A DNA stretch of 64,000 nt from Roseobacter sp. (lineage in GTDB: Bacteria > Pseudomonadota > Alphaproteobacteria > Rhodobacterales > Rhodobacteraceae): assembly GCA_002731875.1 (NCBI GenBank), contig PCCY01000013.1:1-64000 (forward strand). The letters run 5' to 3'. The notes under the pieces are model-generated. The model made no database searches, had not been told where the DNA came from, and worked only from the letters and a program-made list of their open reading frames with translations. A program made the translations under genes and the position numbers. Positions 25,693-35,625 of the stretch are shown piece by piece (positions within the stretch are counted from its first letter, which is position 1; each line of letters starts with the position of its first letter).

Positions 25693-26985
25693 CTAGTCGG
25701 CGAACGGGTCGGTCACCAGGATCGTGTCATCGCGTTCCGGCGATGTAGAAAGAAGCGCAACCGGGCAGCCGATCAATTCTTCTACGCGACGTACATATTT
25801 GATCGCGTTGGCCGGCAGGTCGGCCCAACTGCGCGCGCCTTCGGTAGATTCGGACCAACCGGCCATTTCTTCGTAGACAGGTGTACAGCGGGCCTGTTGA
25901 TCCGCTGCGGTGGGCAGATATTCCAGCGTTTTCCCGTCCAGTTCATAGCCGACACAAATCTTCAGGGTCTCAAAACCGTCCAGAACATCAAGCTTGGTAA
26001 AGGCTATTCCGTTTACACCCGATGTCGCACAGGTCTGCCGGACCAATACGGCGTCAAACCATCCACACCGCCGCTTACGCCCGGTGACCGTGCCAAACTC
26101 ATGCCCCCGCTCCCCCAGACGCTGGCCATCGGCATCGTGCAATTCCGCAGGGAAAGGCCCTTCGCCAACGCGGGTGGTGTAGGCTTTGACGATGCCCAAT
26201 ACAAAGTCGATCGAACCCGGTCCGATCCCGGTACCTGTCGCCGCTTGACCGGCGATCACGTTCGATGACGTCACATAGGGATAAGTGCCGAAATCGATAT
26301 CAAGCAACGCACCTTGGGCACCTTCAAAGAGAATCCGTTTTCCCGCCTTGCGGTTTTCGTTCAGCACTTTCCAAACTGGTGCAGCATATTCCAGCACAGA
26401 AGGGGCAATTTCGCGCAGCGCCGCAATCAATGCGTCACGGTCAACGGGATCAAGCCCAAGCCCACGGCGCAGCGCGTCGTGGTGCACCAAGGCCCGGTCA
26501 ACGCGCAGCTCCAGCGTGGCGTCATCCGCCAGATCCGCCACGCGCACAGACCGGCGCCCGACCTTGTCCTCATAGGCGGGGCCGATACCCCGGCCAGTGG
26601 TACCAATCTTTGCCACACCGACCTGTTCTTCGCGGGCACGGTCCAATTCACCGTGGATCGGCAGGATAAGCGGGGGATTTTCCGCAATCATCAGCGTGTC
26701 GGGCGTTATCGTTACGCCTTGGGCACGCAGCGCTTCGATCTCTTTGACCAGATGCCAGGGGTCAAGCACGACACCATTGCCAATTACCGACAATTTACCG
26801 CCCCGCACAATGCCTGACGGTAGTAGGCTTAGCTTGAAGACAGTTCCGTCGATCACCAGCGTGTGGCCTGCGTTGTGGCCCCCTTGGAACCGCGCGATGA
26901 TATCGGCGCGTTCGCTAAGCCAGTCAACGATCTTGCCTTTTCCCTCGTCGCCCCACTGAGCGCCTACGACAACGACATTGGCCAT
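25693..26985 (-). CDS. purA: Adenylosuccinate synthetase
   Basis: This 430-residue enzyme joins IMP and aspartate with GTP to make adenylosuccinate, the first step from IMP to AMP. The N-terminus carries [16 protein letters not shown] with the catalytic Asp and GTP-binding loop, followed by [41 protein letters not shown] and the C-terminal GTP-binding [12 protein letters not shown] region. The length is typical. It is cytoplasmic and essential for growth without purines. An AAAGGAATAT site precedes the ATG. Confidence 0.97.
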   Translation of the reverse strand: MANVVVVGAQWGDEGKGKIVDWLSERADIIARFQGGHNAGHTLVIDGTVFKLSLLPSGIVRGGKLSVIGNGVVLDPWHLVKEIEALRAQGVTITPDTLMIAENPPLILPIHGELDRAREEQVGVAKIGTTGRGIGPAYEDKVGRRSVRVADLADDATLELRVDRALVHHDALRRGLGLDPVDRDALIAALREIAPSVLEYAAPVWKVLNENRKAGKRILFEGAQGALLDIDFGTYPYVTSSNVIAGQAATGTGIGPGSIDFVLGIVKAYTTRVGEGPFPAELHDADGQRLGERGHEFGTVTGRKRRCGWFDAVLVRQTCATSGVNGIAFTKLDVLDGFETLKICVGYELDGKTLEYLPTAADQQARCTPVYEEMAGWSESTEGARSWADLPANAIKYVRRVEELIGCPVALLSTSPERDDTILVTDPFAD

Positions 26986-27182
26986 GATGATATTCCTTTA
27001 ACAGTTCAAATAACCGTGCAAACCCGCGCCGGTATAGCGGCGGCGGCACGGAACCGAAACTGCAAAATGATGCGCGGCACCAATGAGAGCGCAAATATCC
27101 GCTTTGATTATAGATTTACCGGAGAAATGACATAAGTTTTCAAGCGGACGGCCGAAGCATAGCGACTTTCGGTCACAGCTTC

Positions 27183-27596
27183 ATGGCGAGGGCGATACGA
27201 ATGGGTTTCTTGATGCGGTGGGCGTTTGCCTTTGTTCTATTGGCGGTAACTTTTAACCCTACGGCTTATAACTATGTAAGCTGGGTGCGTGCCTATGGTT
27301 ATATGAACCTGTCGATCGCAGTCCTGTTGGGACTGTTGCTGTTTATAGGATATATCATCTATCTGCGCGCCACCCTTCGTTCCATCGGAGGCTTGGGGAT
27401 GTTGCTGGTAATTGCGCTGGTCAGCGCATGTTTGTGGGTCTTATATGACTTTGGGATATTGCGCCTGGATAACCCGAGCTTCAACACGTGGATCGCGATT
27501 CTTGCCCTAAGCTTTGTCCTTGGAATCGGCCTGAGCTGGAGCATCTTTCGTCGTGCCGTTTCGGGTCAGGCCGATGTGGATGACGTTGAAACCTGA
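27183..27596 (+). CDS. DUF6524-like four-helix membrane protein
   Basis: This 137-residue integral membrane protein has four hydrophobic segments (about 10-27, 39-57, 69-90 and 100-121), a short basic N-terminus and an acidic C-terminal tail. The block FNPTAYNYVSWVRAY after the first segment matches what I recall of the DUF6524 family. Function unknown. The ATG at 27183 is used; the Met at codon 8 is an alternative start. It is transcribed toward secG but 160 bases before it. Confidence 0.7.
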   Translation: MARAIRMGFLMRWAFAFVLLAVTFNPTAYNYVSWVRAYGYMNLSIAVLLGLLLFIGYIIYLRATLRSIGGLGMLLVIALVSACLWVLYDFGILRLDNPSFNTWIAILALSFVLGIGLSWSIFRRAVSGQADVDDVET

Positions 27597-27757
27597 CCGA
27601 CATAGGTGTAGATACAGCGCTGTGGCAAAGCCGGGACCGTGACCAAATTTCCCTCAAAGGATTGCGAACAAGCATCGCGGCCCCAATCCTCCCTTGCCCC
27701 CATGGGCAAACTTGCCTAGATACGCCCAAAGTGAAAAGCGAAGAGCCGTAGGTACCA

Positions 27758-28126
27758 ATGGAAAATGTCGTCCTGATCATCCATCTTATTCTGGCCCTTG
27801 GTCTGATTGCAGTCGTGTTGCTGCAACGGTCGGAAGGCGGTGGCCTTGGTATGGGCGGTGGCGGCGGTGGCGGTGCGGTATCCGGGCGCTCTGCTGCGAC
27901 AGCGATGGGCAAGATTACCTGGGTTCTTGCCACGCTCTTCATCATTACATCAATTACGTTGACAATCATCGCTGCCGAAAAATCGGCCGGTTCGTCTGTA
28001 ATTGATCGGCTTGGCGTCACACCGCCCGCCGCTAATGTACCCGCGTCCCCGGCCCTGCCCGACAGCAACAGCCTGCTGCCACCCACCGCCGAGGAAAACA
28101 CACCGCAAGTTCCGACGGCTGATTAA
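27758..28126 (+). CDS. secG: Preprotein translocase subunit SecG
   Basis: This 122-residue inner-membrane SecYEG accessory subunit has two hydrophobic helices (about 4-22 and 50-72) separated by the glycine-rich family loop (QRSEGGGLGMGG, then SGRSAATAMGKITW). The C-terminus is a Pro/Ala-rich tail, common in alphaproteobacterial SecG. It stimulates SecA-driven protein export. It precedes pyrG on the same strand, an arrangement seen in related genomes. Confidence 0.93.
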   Translation: MENVVLIIHLILALGLIAVVLLQRSEGGGLGMGGGGGGGAVSGRSAATAMGKITWVLATLFIITSITLTIIAAEKSAGSSVIDRLGVTPPAANVPASPALPDSNSLLPPTAEENTPQVPTAD

Positions 28127-28305
28127 TTCAGCCTCTACAATCGCTTGGGCTTAGGTCGATAAACGCCACACGATGTTGCGGCACGGCCTTGCCTTGCACC
28201 TACGAATCCTGTTAGCCTTAAGTCCCGTGGTGCTGTGGTTTTCCGCAGCTCATTTGGCTGGCTATTGCCACATCAAATCTGAATTTCACGGGGGTCTTCG
28301 ATCAC

Positions 28306-29955
28306 ATGGCACGCTATATTTTTATCACCGGCGGTGTGGTTTCCAGCCTTGGCAAAGGTCTCGCCTCCGCAGCACTTGGCGCATTGCTGCAAGCCCGCGG
28401 TTTTTCGGTAAGGCTGCGCAAGCTTGACCCTTACCTCAACGTCGATCCCGGCACGATGTCGCCTTTCGAACATGGCGAAGTGTTTGTGACCGACGACGGA
28501 GCAGAGACCGACCTGGATCTCGGCCACTATGAGCGGTTCACGGGTGTTGCCGCGCGAAAGACCGATTCAATCAGCTCCGGCCGGGTCTATTCGACGGTTC
28601 TCGAAAAGGAACGCCGTGGAGATTATCTGGGTAAGACTATTCAGGTCATTCCGCATGTCACCAACGAAATCAAAGAGTTCCTTGATGTCGGCGGCGACGA
28701 AGTCGATTTCATGCTGTGCGAAATCGGCGGTACTGTAGGCGATATCGAGGGGCTGCCGTTCTTCGAGGCGATCCGCCAATTCAGTCATGACAAGCCTCGG
28801 GGTCAGTGTATCTTCATGCATTTGACCTTGCTGCCCTATCTTGCCGCAAGTGGCGAGCTGAAAACCAAACCCACCCAGCATTCGGTCAAGGAATTGCAAA
28901 GCATCGGTATCGCCCCGGATATTCTTGTCTGTCGTTCTGAACACCCCATTCCGGAGAAAGAGCGCGAAAAGATCGCCCTGTTCTGTAATGTGCGTAAGGA
29001 AGCCGTGGTCGCTGCTTATGACCTGAAGACGATCTACGACGCGCCTTTGGCGTATCATGCGCAGGGCCTGGATCAAGCGGTTCTGGATGCCTTCGGGATA
29101 TCACCTGCACCCAAGCCCGATCTGTCGGTTTGGCGTGATGTATCCGACCGAGTTCATAACCCCGAAGGGTCGGTCAAGGTGGCGATCGTGGGCAAGTACA
29201 CTCAGCTTGAGGATGCTTATAAATCCATCGCAGAGGCGCTGACCCATGGCGGCATGGCGAACCGGGTCAAAGTAAATATCGAGTGGGTAGATGCAGAAGT
29301 CTTTGACCAATCCGATGACCTTGCATCACATTTGGAAGGCTTTCAGGCAATTCTGGTACCCGGTGGATTTGGCGAACGCGGCACCGAAGGCAAGATCAAG
29401 GCGGCGCAGTATGCGCGGGAACACAAAGTCCCCTATCTTGGCATTTGTCTGGGCATGCAGATGGCCGTGATCGAAGCGGCTCGGAACGTGGCGGGATTGG
29501 CCACCGCCGGGTCAGAGGAGTTCGATCATGAATCGACCGGTAAGAAACGTTTTGAACCAGTGGTTTACCACCTGAAAGAATGGGTGCAGGGCAATCACAA
29601 GGTTGAACGCAAGCTCAGCGACGACAAGGGCGGCACGATGCGCCTGGGAGCTTATGACGCAACGCTGAAAGAAGGGTCCCGTGTGGCGGATATCTACGGC
29701 ACCGTATCGATTGATGAACGCCATCGCCATCGCTACGAAGTTGATACCGCGTACAGAGACCAACTGGAAACAGCCGGCCTGACGTTTTCGGGAATGTCTC
29801 CTGACGGAAAGTTGCCCGAGATCGTGGAATGGTCGGACCATCCATGGTTCATCGGCGTTCAGTTTCATCCTGAACTCAAATCCAAGCCCTTTGACCCGCA
29901 CCCGTTGTTCAAGGATTTCGTTCGCGCAGCCAAGGACATGTCGCGGCTCGTCTGA
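28306..29955 (+). CDS. pyrG: CTP synthase
   Basis: This 549-residue enzyme aminates UTP to CTP using glutamine and ATP. The N-terminal synthetase domain starts with [14 protein letters not shown] and carries [22 protein letters not shown]. The C-terminal class I glutamine amidotransferase domain has the nucleophile in [13 protein letters not shown] and the His/Glu pair in VQFHPELKS. The length is typical. The downstream rlmJ gene starts 23 bases later. Confidence 0.97.
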   Translation: MARYIFITGGVVSSLGKGLASAALGALLQARGFSVRLRKLDPYLNVDPGTMSPFEHGEVFVTDDGAETDLDLGHYERFTGVAARKTDSISSGRVYSTVLEKERRGDYLGKTIQVIPHVTNEIKEFLDVGGDEVDFMLCEIGGTVGDIEGLPFFEAIRQFSHDKPRGQCIFMHLTLLPYLAASGELKTKPTQHSVKELQSIGIAPDILVCRSEHPIPEKEREKIALFCNVRKEAVVAAYDLKTIYDAPLAYHAQGLDQAVLDAFGISPAPKPDLSVWRDVSDRVHNPEGSVKVAIVGKYTQLEDAYKSIAEALTHGGMANRVKVNIEWVDAEVFDQSDDLASHLEGFQAILVPGGFGERGTEGKIKAAQYAREHKVPYLGICLGMQMAVIEAARNVAGLATAGSEEFDHESTGKKRFEPVVYHLKEWVQGNHKVERKLSDDKGGTMRLGAYDATLKEGSRVADIYGTVSIDERHRHRYEVDTAYRDQLETAGLTFSGMSPDGKLPEIVEWSDHPWFIGVQFHPELKSKPFDPHPLFKDFVRAAKDMSRLV

Positions 29956-29978
29956 TCCTGTCGAAAGGCGACCCCGAT

Positions 29979-30761
29979 ATGCTAAGCTATCAACACATCT
30001 ATCACGCCGGCAATCTGGCGGACGTCCACAAACACAGCCTGTTGGCGTGGATGTTAAGTTACCTGACGCGAAAGGATAAACCTCTTAGCTATCTGGAAAC
30101 TCACGCCGGTCGCGCCTTGTACGACCTGTCTGACGCGCCCGCGTTGAAAACCGGCGAAGCCGAGCAAGGCATTGGCCGCGCCCGCAGATGGTTCGCGCCC
30201 GATCATCCCTATGTTCGGGTACTGGACGAGGTAAACCGGGAACAGGGCGCGCATGCCTATCCTGGTTCCCCGCTTATCGCCGCCAAACTGCTGCGCGAAG
30301 GTGACAGTATCCACCTTGCTGAACTTCACCCCGGTGAACACAGTGCGCTGGATCTTGCGATGTCACCCTATCAGGCAAAATGCCACTATAGCGACGGGTT
30401 CGACATGGCCTTTGCCCTGACCCCGCCGACGCCGCGCCGTGGGCTTATGCTGATCGACCCAAGCTTTGAAATCAAGACCGACTATGTTGATATCCCCCGC
30501 AATATCGGCAAGTTGGCCAAGGCGTGGAACGTCGGCGTTATCGCGCTTTGGTACCCCATTTTGACCAGCAAAGCCCATCACGGGATGCTAAGCACCTTGG
30601 TATCCGCCCACCCTGACGCGCTGCGACACGAGGTTGACTTTGCCCCTGCCCGCCCAGGTCACGGCATGGTCGGTTCGGGCTTGTTCGTGATTAATCCCCC
30701 CTTTGGTCTGAAGGAAGAAGCGGCTAAGCTCAGTCTCAAGTTCAAGAGCTTGCCCAGATAA
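29979..30761 (+). CDS. rlmJ: 23S rRNA (adenine2030-N6)-methyltransferase
   Basis: This 260-residue SAM-dependent enzyme should methylate A2030 of 23S rRNA. The N-terminus MLSYQHIYHAGNLADVHKH and the THAGRALYDLSD block are RlmJ signatures. The catalytic DPPY-type motif reads DPSFE here (in LMLIDPSFEIKTDY), with Ser for the second Pro. The length is normal. It follows pyrG closely and is followed by a DUF1330 gene after 11 bases, suggesting one transcript. Confidence 0.9.
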   Translation: MLSYQHIYHAGNLADVHKHSLLAWMLSYLTRKDKPLSYLETHAGRALYDLSDAPALKTGEAEQGIGRARRWFAPDHPYVRVLDEVNREQGAHAYPGSPLIAAKLLREGDSIHLAELHPGEHSALDLAMSPYQAKCHYSDGFDMAFALTPPTPRRGLMLIDPSFEIKTDYVDIPRNIGKLAKAWNVGVIALWYPILTSKAHHGMLSTLVSAHPDALRHEVDFAPARPGHGMVGSGLFVINPPFGLKEEAAKLSLKFKSLPR

Positions 30762-30772
30762 GGACCCTCTCT

Positions 30773-31066
30773 ATGCCCAAAGGTTACTGGATCGCCAATG
30801 TCGATGTCCACGATGCCGCCGTGTATGAAAAATACCGCGCAGCCAATGCCAAACCCTTTGCCGATTTCGGGGCAAAGTTCCTGGTCAGGGGGGCTGCGCC
30901 TGACATCCGTGAAGGATCATCGCACCCCCGAGTCGTCGTGATCGAATTTGCCAGTCTGGCGGATGCGGTAGCCTGCTATGAAAGCGCGGATTACCAAGCC
31001 GCAAAGGACATCCGCGCCAGTGTATCAGACGGTAATCTGGTCATCGTCGAGGGCTATACCCCGTAG
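30773..31066 (+). CDS. DUF1330 protein
   Basis: This 97-residue protein has the DUF1330 dimeric ferredoxin-like fold: KGYWIANVDVHDAAVYEKY at the start, FLVRGAAPDIREG in the middle and VVIEFASLADAVACYES toward the end. Function is not established for the family. It begins 11 bases after rlmJ, with an AAGGACC site before the ATG, so it is probably co-transcribed. Confidence 0.87.
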   Translation: MPKGYWIANVDVHDAAVYEKYRAANAKPFADFGAKFLVRGAAPDIREGSSHPRVVVIEFASLADAVACYESADYQAAKDIRASVSDGNLVIVEGYTP

Positions 31067-31162
31067 TCTGAGGTTTTTATGCACCACCCACGCTTCAAAG
31101 CGCATATAGGGGAACCGCTTTTTAAGCTTCGTGTTAAAATAGGACATCTTGAAGGATAAAGA

Positions 31163-31606
31163 GTGCCTATGTTTGACCGTTTGTTTCCCCGTCGCAAGCC
31201 CGACCCGAAGCCGCTTCCACAGCCGACACCTCAGTTGGCGTTGGGTGCTTTGCTCGTGCGCGTTGCGTTGGCGGACCGGTCCTACCGTGTGGAAGAAGTC
31301 GGACAGATTGACAAAATTCTGGCGAAGACTTTCGGCCTCAAACCCCTCGAGGCCGCAAAGCTGCGCGCTACATGCGAAGCCCTTGAACGCCATGCGCCGG
31401 GCACACCCGAATACGCGGCGATCATGCGCGAAGAGGTGAGTTATGAAGATCGCAAAGCCTTGGGTGACGCGATGTGGGCGGTCGCGCTCGCGGATGGCGG
31501 TCGCGACGAAGACGAAGAAATTCAGCTTTTGGCGATTGAAACCGCGCTTGGCTTGACCGACAAAGACATGGCATCCGCACGCGAAAAGGCTTTGCGTACA
31601 TTGTGA
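31163..31606 (+). CDS. TerB-like protein (first of a tandem pair)
   Basis: This 147-residue all-helical protein of the TerB/DUF533-like group has two repeats of the family pattern: LGALLVRVALADRSYRVEEVGQIDKIL and, later, GDAMWAVALADGGRDEDE, where acidic residues may bind metal. A basic, Pro-rich N-terminus comes first. The start is GTG at 31163 with AAGGA six bases upstream; an ATG two codons later is equally possible. It is followed 38 bases later by a paralogue. The role is unknown; no other ter genes are near, so a tellurite function should not be assumed. Confidence 0.82.
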   Translation: MPMFDRLFPRRKPDPKPLPQPTPQLALGALLVRVALADRSYRVEEVGQIDKILAKTFGLKPLEAAKLRATCEALERHAPGTPEYAAIMREEVSYEDRKALGDAMWAVALADGGRDEDEEIQLLAIETALGLTDKDMASAREKALRTL

Positions 31607-31643
31607 CCTTGGCCTTTATCCTTGACCACTTTATACGGTAAAA

Positions 31644-32084
31644 ATGTTTTCAGATTTCCTTAAGCGGCTGACCCAGCCTGACCCCGCCCAATTGCCCGAC
31701 GCCGATGCGCGTTTGGCGTTGACTGCGCTATTGGTACGTATCGCCAAATCGGACAATGACTATGCCCCCGCCGAACGGGCTCAGATCAACCGGATCATTG
31801 GCACACGCTATGGCTTGAATGAAGCTGAAATCGCCGATTTGCGCAGCGATGCCGAGGCGCTCGAGGCCGAAGCCCCTGATACGGTTCGGTTCACGCGTGC
31901 CATTAAAGATGCCGTTCCCTACGAATCACGTCTGGATGTGATCGAGGCGCTGTGGAGCGTGGTCCTGGCGGACGGGACGCGATCTGACGAAGAAAATGCG
32001 CTTTTGCGTTTGGTCAGCAACCTTTTGGGCGTTACGGACACCGATAGCGCATTGGTACGCCAGCGGATCGACGATGAAAGATAA
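31644..32084 (+). CDS. TerB-like protein (second of a tandem pair)
   Basis: This 146-residue paralogue of the gene just upstream has LTALLVRIAKSDNDYAPAERAQINRI in the first repeat and EALWSVVLADGTRSDEENALL in the second. It has the same length, fold and gene order as its neighbour, so the pair probably arose by tandem duplication and then diverged strongly. The ATG at 31644 follows a TTATACGGTAAAA stretch without a strong ribosome site. Confidence 0.82.
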   Translation: MFSDFLKRLTQPDPAQLPDADARLALTALLVRIAKSDNDYAPAERAQINRIIGTRYGLNEAEIADLRSDAEALEAEAPDTVRFTRAIKDAVPYESRLDVIEALWSVVLADGTRSDEENALLRLVSNLLGVTDTDSALVRQRIDDER

Positions 32085-32209
32085 TTCCTGCATCTGTTGA
32101 ACTTACGTCGGGTCAGCTGAACATTAACCGGCCCCTTCGCAAGTTCGCGATTGCAAATGACCCCGAAAATCACCTTTACTCGGGTCTTACAGCGCGACAA
32201 GGCAGAACA

Positions 32210-32986
32210 GTGACACAGCAGCCACCTGTAATTGAAATAAGAAACCTTCATAAGGCATATGGGCCGCTCGAAGTTCTTAAAGGCGTCTCGGTGACTGCCC
32301 CCAAGGGGCACGTGATTTCACTGATCGGATCGTCGGGCTCCGGCAAATCCACCTTGCTGCGGTGTTGCAACCTGCTGGAAGATAGCCAACAGGGGGAGCT
32401 TTTGTTCAACGGTGAACCCGTTGCCTGGAAAGGTCGCGACCACCACCGCCGCCCTGCAGATGCCAAGCAAGTGCTGCGTATTCGCACCAATCTGTCGATG
32501 GTATTCCAGCAGTTCAATCTATGGGCGCACATGACCATCTTGCAAAACGTCATGGAAGCCCCGCTGACCGTATTGCGCCGCGACCGCGACGAAGTTGAAC
32601 GCGCAGCGCAAGGGTATCTGGACAAGGTGGGTATCGGCGACAAGTCCGATGCGTACCCTGCTCAGCTTTCGGGGGGGCAGCAACAGCGGGCTGCTATTGC
32701 GCGCGGGCTGTGTATGGAACCCGAAGCGCTGCTATTTGACGAACCGACGTCGGCTCTGGACCCCGAGCTGGAGCAAGAGGTTGTCAAGGTAATCAAGGAC
32801 CTGGCCGCCGAGGGCCGCACGATGATGATCGTGACCCACGACATGAAGCTGGCGGCCGATGTGTCAGATCACGTCGTATTTCTGCACCAAGGCCTGATCG
32901 AGGAAGAAGGGACGCCGGACGAAGTGTTCGGCGCACCTAAATCAGAACGTCTGCGTGGCTTTCTTTCTGCTACACACGCCGCGTAG
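32210..32986 (+). CDS. Polar amino-acid/amine ABC transporter ATP-binding protein
   Basis: This 258-residue HisP/GlnQ-type ATPase has Walker A GSSGSGKST (about residues 42-50), a Q-loop MVFQQFNLWAHM, the signature LSGGQQQRAAIARGL, Walker B LLFDEPTSALDPEL and H-loop VTHDMKLA. It powers uptake with the binding protein and two permeases encoded just downstream. The start is GTG at 32210. First gene of the large amine-uptake and catabolic cluster. Confidence 0.95.
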   Translation: MTQQPPVIEIRNLHKAYGPLEVLKGVSVTAPKGHVISLIGSSGSGKSTLLRCCNLLEDSQQGELLFNGEPVAWKGRDHHRRPADAKQVLRIRTNLSMVFQQFNLWAHMTILQNVMEAPLTVLRRDRDEVERAAQGYLDKVGIGDKSDAYPAQLSGGQQQRAAIARGLCMEPEALLFDEPTSALDPELEQEVVKVIKDLAAEGRTMMIVTHDMKLAADVSDHVVFLHQGLIEEEGTPDEVFGAPKSERLRGFLSATHAA

Positions 32987-33011
32987 AAATAACAATTTGG
33001 GAGATTTAAAC

Positions 33012-33746
33012 ATGAAAAAACTACTATTGGCGACAGCCGCACTTGCACTGAGCACCGGCTTTGCGATGGCCGATGCGCATGGTAAAACCATCCGTATGGG
33101 AACCGAAGGTGCCTATCCTCCCTATAACTTTCTGAACGATGCCGGTGAAGTGGACGGGTTCGAGCGCGAAGTCGGTGACGAGCTTTGCGCCCGTGCGGAA
33201 CTGACCTGCGAATGGGTTACGAACGAATGGGACAGCATCATCCCCAACCTTACATCCGGCAACTATGACACCATCATCGCGGGTATGAGCATCACCGATG
33301 AGCGTGAAAAAGTAATTGATTTCACCCAAAACTATTTCCCGCCTGCGGCCTCTGCCTATGTCGCGAAATCTGCTGATGCCGACATCAAAGGCGGCGTCGT
33401 TTCCGCCCAGACAAGCACAATCCAGGCGGGCTATGTTGCGGAATCCGGCGCGACCTTGCTTGAATTCGCAACCTACGATGAAACCGTTTCAGCCGTGAAC
33501 AATGGCGAAGCCGACGCGGTGTTTGCCGACAAAGACGCGCTGGCCCCCACCGTCGAAGAATCGGGCGGCGCTTTGGTTTTCGTCGGGGATGACGTTCCAT
33601 TGGGCGGTGGTATCGGCCTGGGACTGCGTGAAAGCGACACTGAGCTGAAGGCCAAGTTTGATGCCGCTATACAATCCATGAAGGATGATGGCAGCCTGAA
33701 CGAGCTTATCCGCAAGTGGTTCGGCGACGACGCCAAAACATTCTGA
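33012..33746 (+). CDS. Periplasmic substrate-binding protein (family 3)
   Basis: This 244-residue protein has a clear signal peptide (KKLLLATAALALSTGFAMA, cleavage before DAHGK). The mature part is a type II periplasmic fold of the lysine/arginine/ornithine/histidine binding group: RMGTEGAYPPYNFLNDAGEVDGFEREV, IAGMSITDEREKVIDFTQNYF and NGEADAVFADKDAL. The frame is open from 32955, but the ATG at 33012 gives the signal peptide and has GGGAGAT upstream. It delivers substrate to the two permeases downstream. Given the following genes, a polyamine or related amine is as likely as an amino acid. Confidence 0.93.
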   Translation: MKKLLLATAALALSTGFAMADAHGKTIRMGTEGAYPPYNFLNDAGEVDGFEREVGDELCARAELTCEWVTNEWDSIIPNLTSGNYDTIIAGMSITDEREKVIDFTQNYFPPAASAYVAKSADADIKGGVVSAQTSTIQAGYVAESGATLLEFATYDETVSAVNNGEADAVFADKDALAPTVEESGGALVFVGDDVPLGGGIGLGLRESDTELKAKFDAAIQSMKDDGSLNELIRKWFGDDAKTF

Positions 33747-33754
33747 ACTGATTG

Positions 33755-33776
33755 GGGGCGGCCAATATGCCGCCCC
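33755..33776 (+). terminator. Intra-operon hairpin after the binding-protein gene
   Basis: GGGGCGGC and GCCGCCCC pair perfectly around CAATAT, eight bases after the stop. There is no T-run, so it is more likely a 3' stabiliser or partial terminator that raises binding-protein expression over the permeases, as is common in ABC operons. Confidence 0.6.
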
Positions 33777-33886
33777 ATATCCATTGACGTCTTTCTAGCG
33801 GGTGCCTTATCAGAGGCGCGACCAATCCGGGACATTTCACCATTTTTGTCTGCACTGACCCCGAAACACTTTCTGGCCTGTCTTGG

Positions 33887-34723
33887 TTGTCCTGCTACCT
33901 GACGACAGGCAAGCACATGGCGTTCTACGGTGCATTCGGCACGGTTTTGTTACTGCTTGCAATCACGGCTCCCGCGGCGCTGATCTTTGGCTTTGGCGGT
34001 GCCATGGCAGCGCGGTCACCGTTCAAGCCCCTGTCTTGGATCGGCCGCAGTTACATCGCCATTGTACGCGGCGTGCCCGATATTGCATTTTTCCTGTTCT
34101 TTGTCATCGCGCTGGACCAAGCGCTGGAATACCTGCGGCACAAGGTTAAGTGCCCCGATTGGGATCAACCAATTCGACAAGGTAGCGATTTCATCGTCTG
34201 TCAGGCTGCCAAGATGCCCTTGGGAAGCTCGCCGCAATGGGTACACGAGGTCTATGGGTTTTCACTGGCGGTGCTGACCTTTGCCATCGTGTTCGGCGCA
34301 TTTGCCGCCAATGTGCTTTTCGGTGCCATGCGAGCCGTACCCCACGCCCAGCTTGAAACCGCCGAAGCCTATGGCATGTCACCCCGCCAGACGTTCTGGC
34401 GTATTCTCGTACCGCAAATGTGGGTCTATGCCCTGCCCGGCCTAGGGAACTTGTGGATGGTTTTGATCAAAGCCACGCCATTGCTGTTTTTACTTGGCGT
34501 CGAAGATATTGTCTATTGGGCCCGCGAACTGGGTGGAGCCAAGACGCCGCGCTTTACTGATTATCCCCACCCGGACTGGCGCATGTGGTATTTCTTGGCG
34601 CTGTTGGTCTTCTACCTGTGCTTTACCCGGCTGTCCGAAATCGTTCTCGACCGGCTGATGCGGCGATTGACCCATGGTCAAGCTACGGCTGGCGGTGAAA
34701 ACCAGCGAAAGGCGATGACATGA
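33887..34723 (+). CDS. Polar amino-acid ABC transporter permease (HisQ/HisM family)
   Basis: This inner-membrane permease has five or more hydrophobic helices and the EAA loop AVPHAQLETAEAYGMSPRQTFWRILVPQ that contacts the ATPase. Only a TTG (33887) or an internal ATG (33917) is available as a usual start. The frame is open upstream to a stop at 33785, and the extra residues (FVCTDPETLSGLSWLSCYLTTGKH) look like native family sequence. Translation may therefore begin at the ATT at 33842, where a single base separates it from ATG. The stop overlaps the next permease by ATGA. Confidence 0.9.
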   Translation: MSCYLTTGKHMAFYGAFGTVLLLLAITAPAALIFGFGGAMAARSPFKPLSWIGRSYIAIVRGVPDIAFFLFFVIALDQALEYLRHKVKCPDWDQPIRQGSDFIVCQAAKMPLGSSPQWVHEVYGFSLAVLTFAIVFGAFAANVLFGAMRAVPHAQLETAEAYGMSPRQTFWRILVPQMWVYALPGLGNLWMVLIKATPLLFLLGVEDIVYWARELGGAKTPRFTDYPHPDWRMWYFLALLVFYLCFTRLSEIVLDRLMRRLTHGQATAGGENQRKAMT

Positions 34724-35526
34724 GCTGCTGGGACACGATACAGTCCTACGGGCTGAGATCGCTGGGAGTCGGCGAAAGGCTGCTACCGCGCAGTGATTTT
34801 ACCTTGTGTGATCAGTTCACGCTGATCGGATCAGGTATGATCTGGAATATCTACTTCGGATTTTTCGCCCTGATTTCCGGATTTGTCTTTGCCACAGCGC
34901 TTGGGTTTGCCAAGGCACAGCCCAATCCCCTGGTGCGCAAACCTGCCGAATGGTTCATCTTTGTATTCCGGGGCTCGCCGCTTTTCATCCAGTTCTTCTT
35001 TGGCTATTTCCTGTTTCTCAGCCTCAAATCCGTTCACCCGTTCTTCGACATGTTTACCTCGGCGTGGCTGGGGGCGTTGATTGTATTGTTCTTCAATACT
35101 TCAGCCTACTCTGCCGAAATTTTCTACGGGGCGTTGCAGTCCATCCCCAAGGGCGACACCGAGGCCGCGGATGCATACGGCATGTCGGGGTGGCCACGCT
35201 TCAGACGGATCGTCTGGCCGACTATGCTACGGCTTGCGTGGCCCGCCTATACCAACGAGGCCATATTTCTGTTTCACGCAACGACGTTGGTGTTCTTTAC
35301 CGGGTTCCCCGCGTGGCAACAGCGCGGCGATGCCTTGTATTATGCAAGTTACTTTGCCGATAAAACATTCAACCCGTTTGTCCCTTATCCAATTCTCGCG
35401 GGCTATTTCATCCTTCTTACCCTGGTCATCATCGGTATTTTCGGCGTCATAAACCGACGTCTGAACCGACACCTGCCACAGAACGCGGTTCAGAAAATTC
35501 GCTTGCGTCCTAATCTGATACGGTAG
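34720..35526 (+). CDS. Polar amino-acid ABC transporter permease, second subunit
   Basis: This 268-residue inner-membrane protein of the HisM type has five hydrophobic helices and the EAA motif SIPKGDTEAADAYGMSGWPRFRRIVWPTMLRL. It overlaps the first permease gene by four bases and would form the heterodimeric channel with it, driven by the ATPase encoded at 32210. A 99-base gap separates it from the first glutamine-synthetase-like gene. Confidence 0.93.
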   Translation: MSCWDTIQSYGLRSLGVGERLLPRSDFTLCDQFTLIGSGMIWNIYFGFFALISGFVFATALGFAKAQPNPLVRKPAEWFIFVFRGSPLFIQFFFGYFLFLSLKSVHPFFDMFTSAWLGALIVLFFNTSAYSAEIFYGALQSIPKGDTEAADAYGMSGWPRFRRIVWPTMLRLAWPAYTNEAIFLFHATTLVFFTGFPAWQQRGDALYYASYFADKTFNPFVPYPILAGYFILLTLVIIGIFGVINRRLNRHLPQNAVQKIRLRPNLIR

Positions 35527-35625
35527 TATTGATTTTTTGATCAAATTTTTTGGCGCGTGGGCGCCGACCCGGGTTTTCGCGTCTTCAGAACTCCGTTTTC
35601 ATGCCCGCCGCTTATAAGGTGTGTT

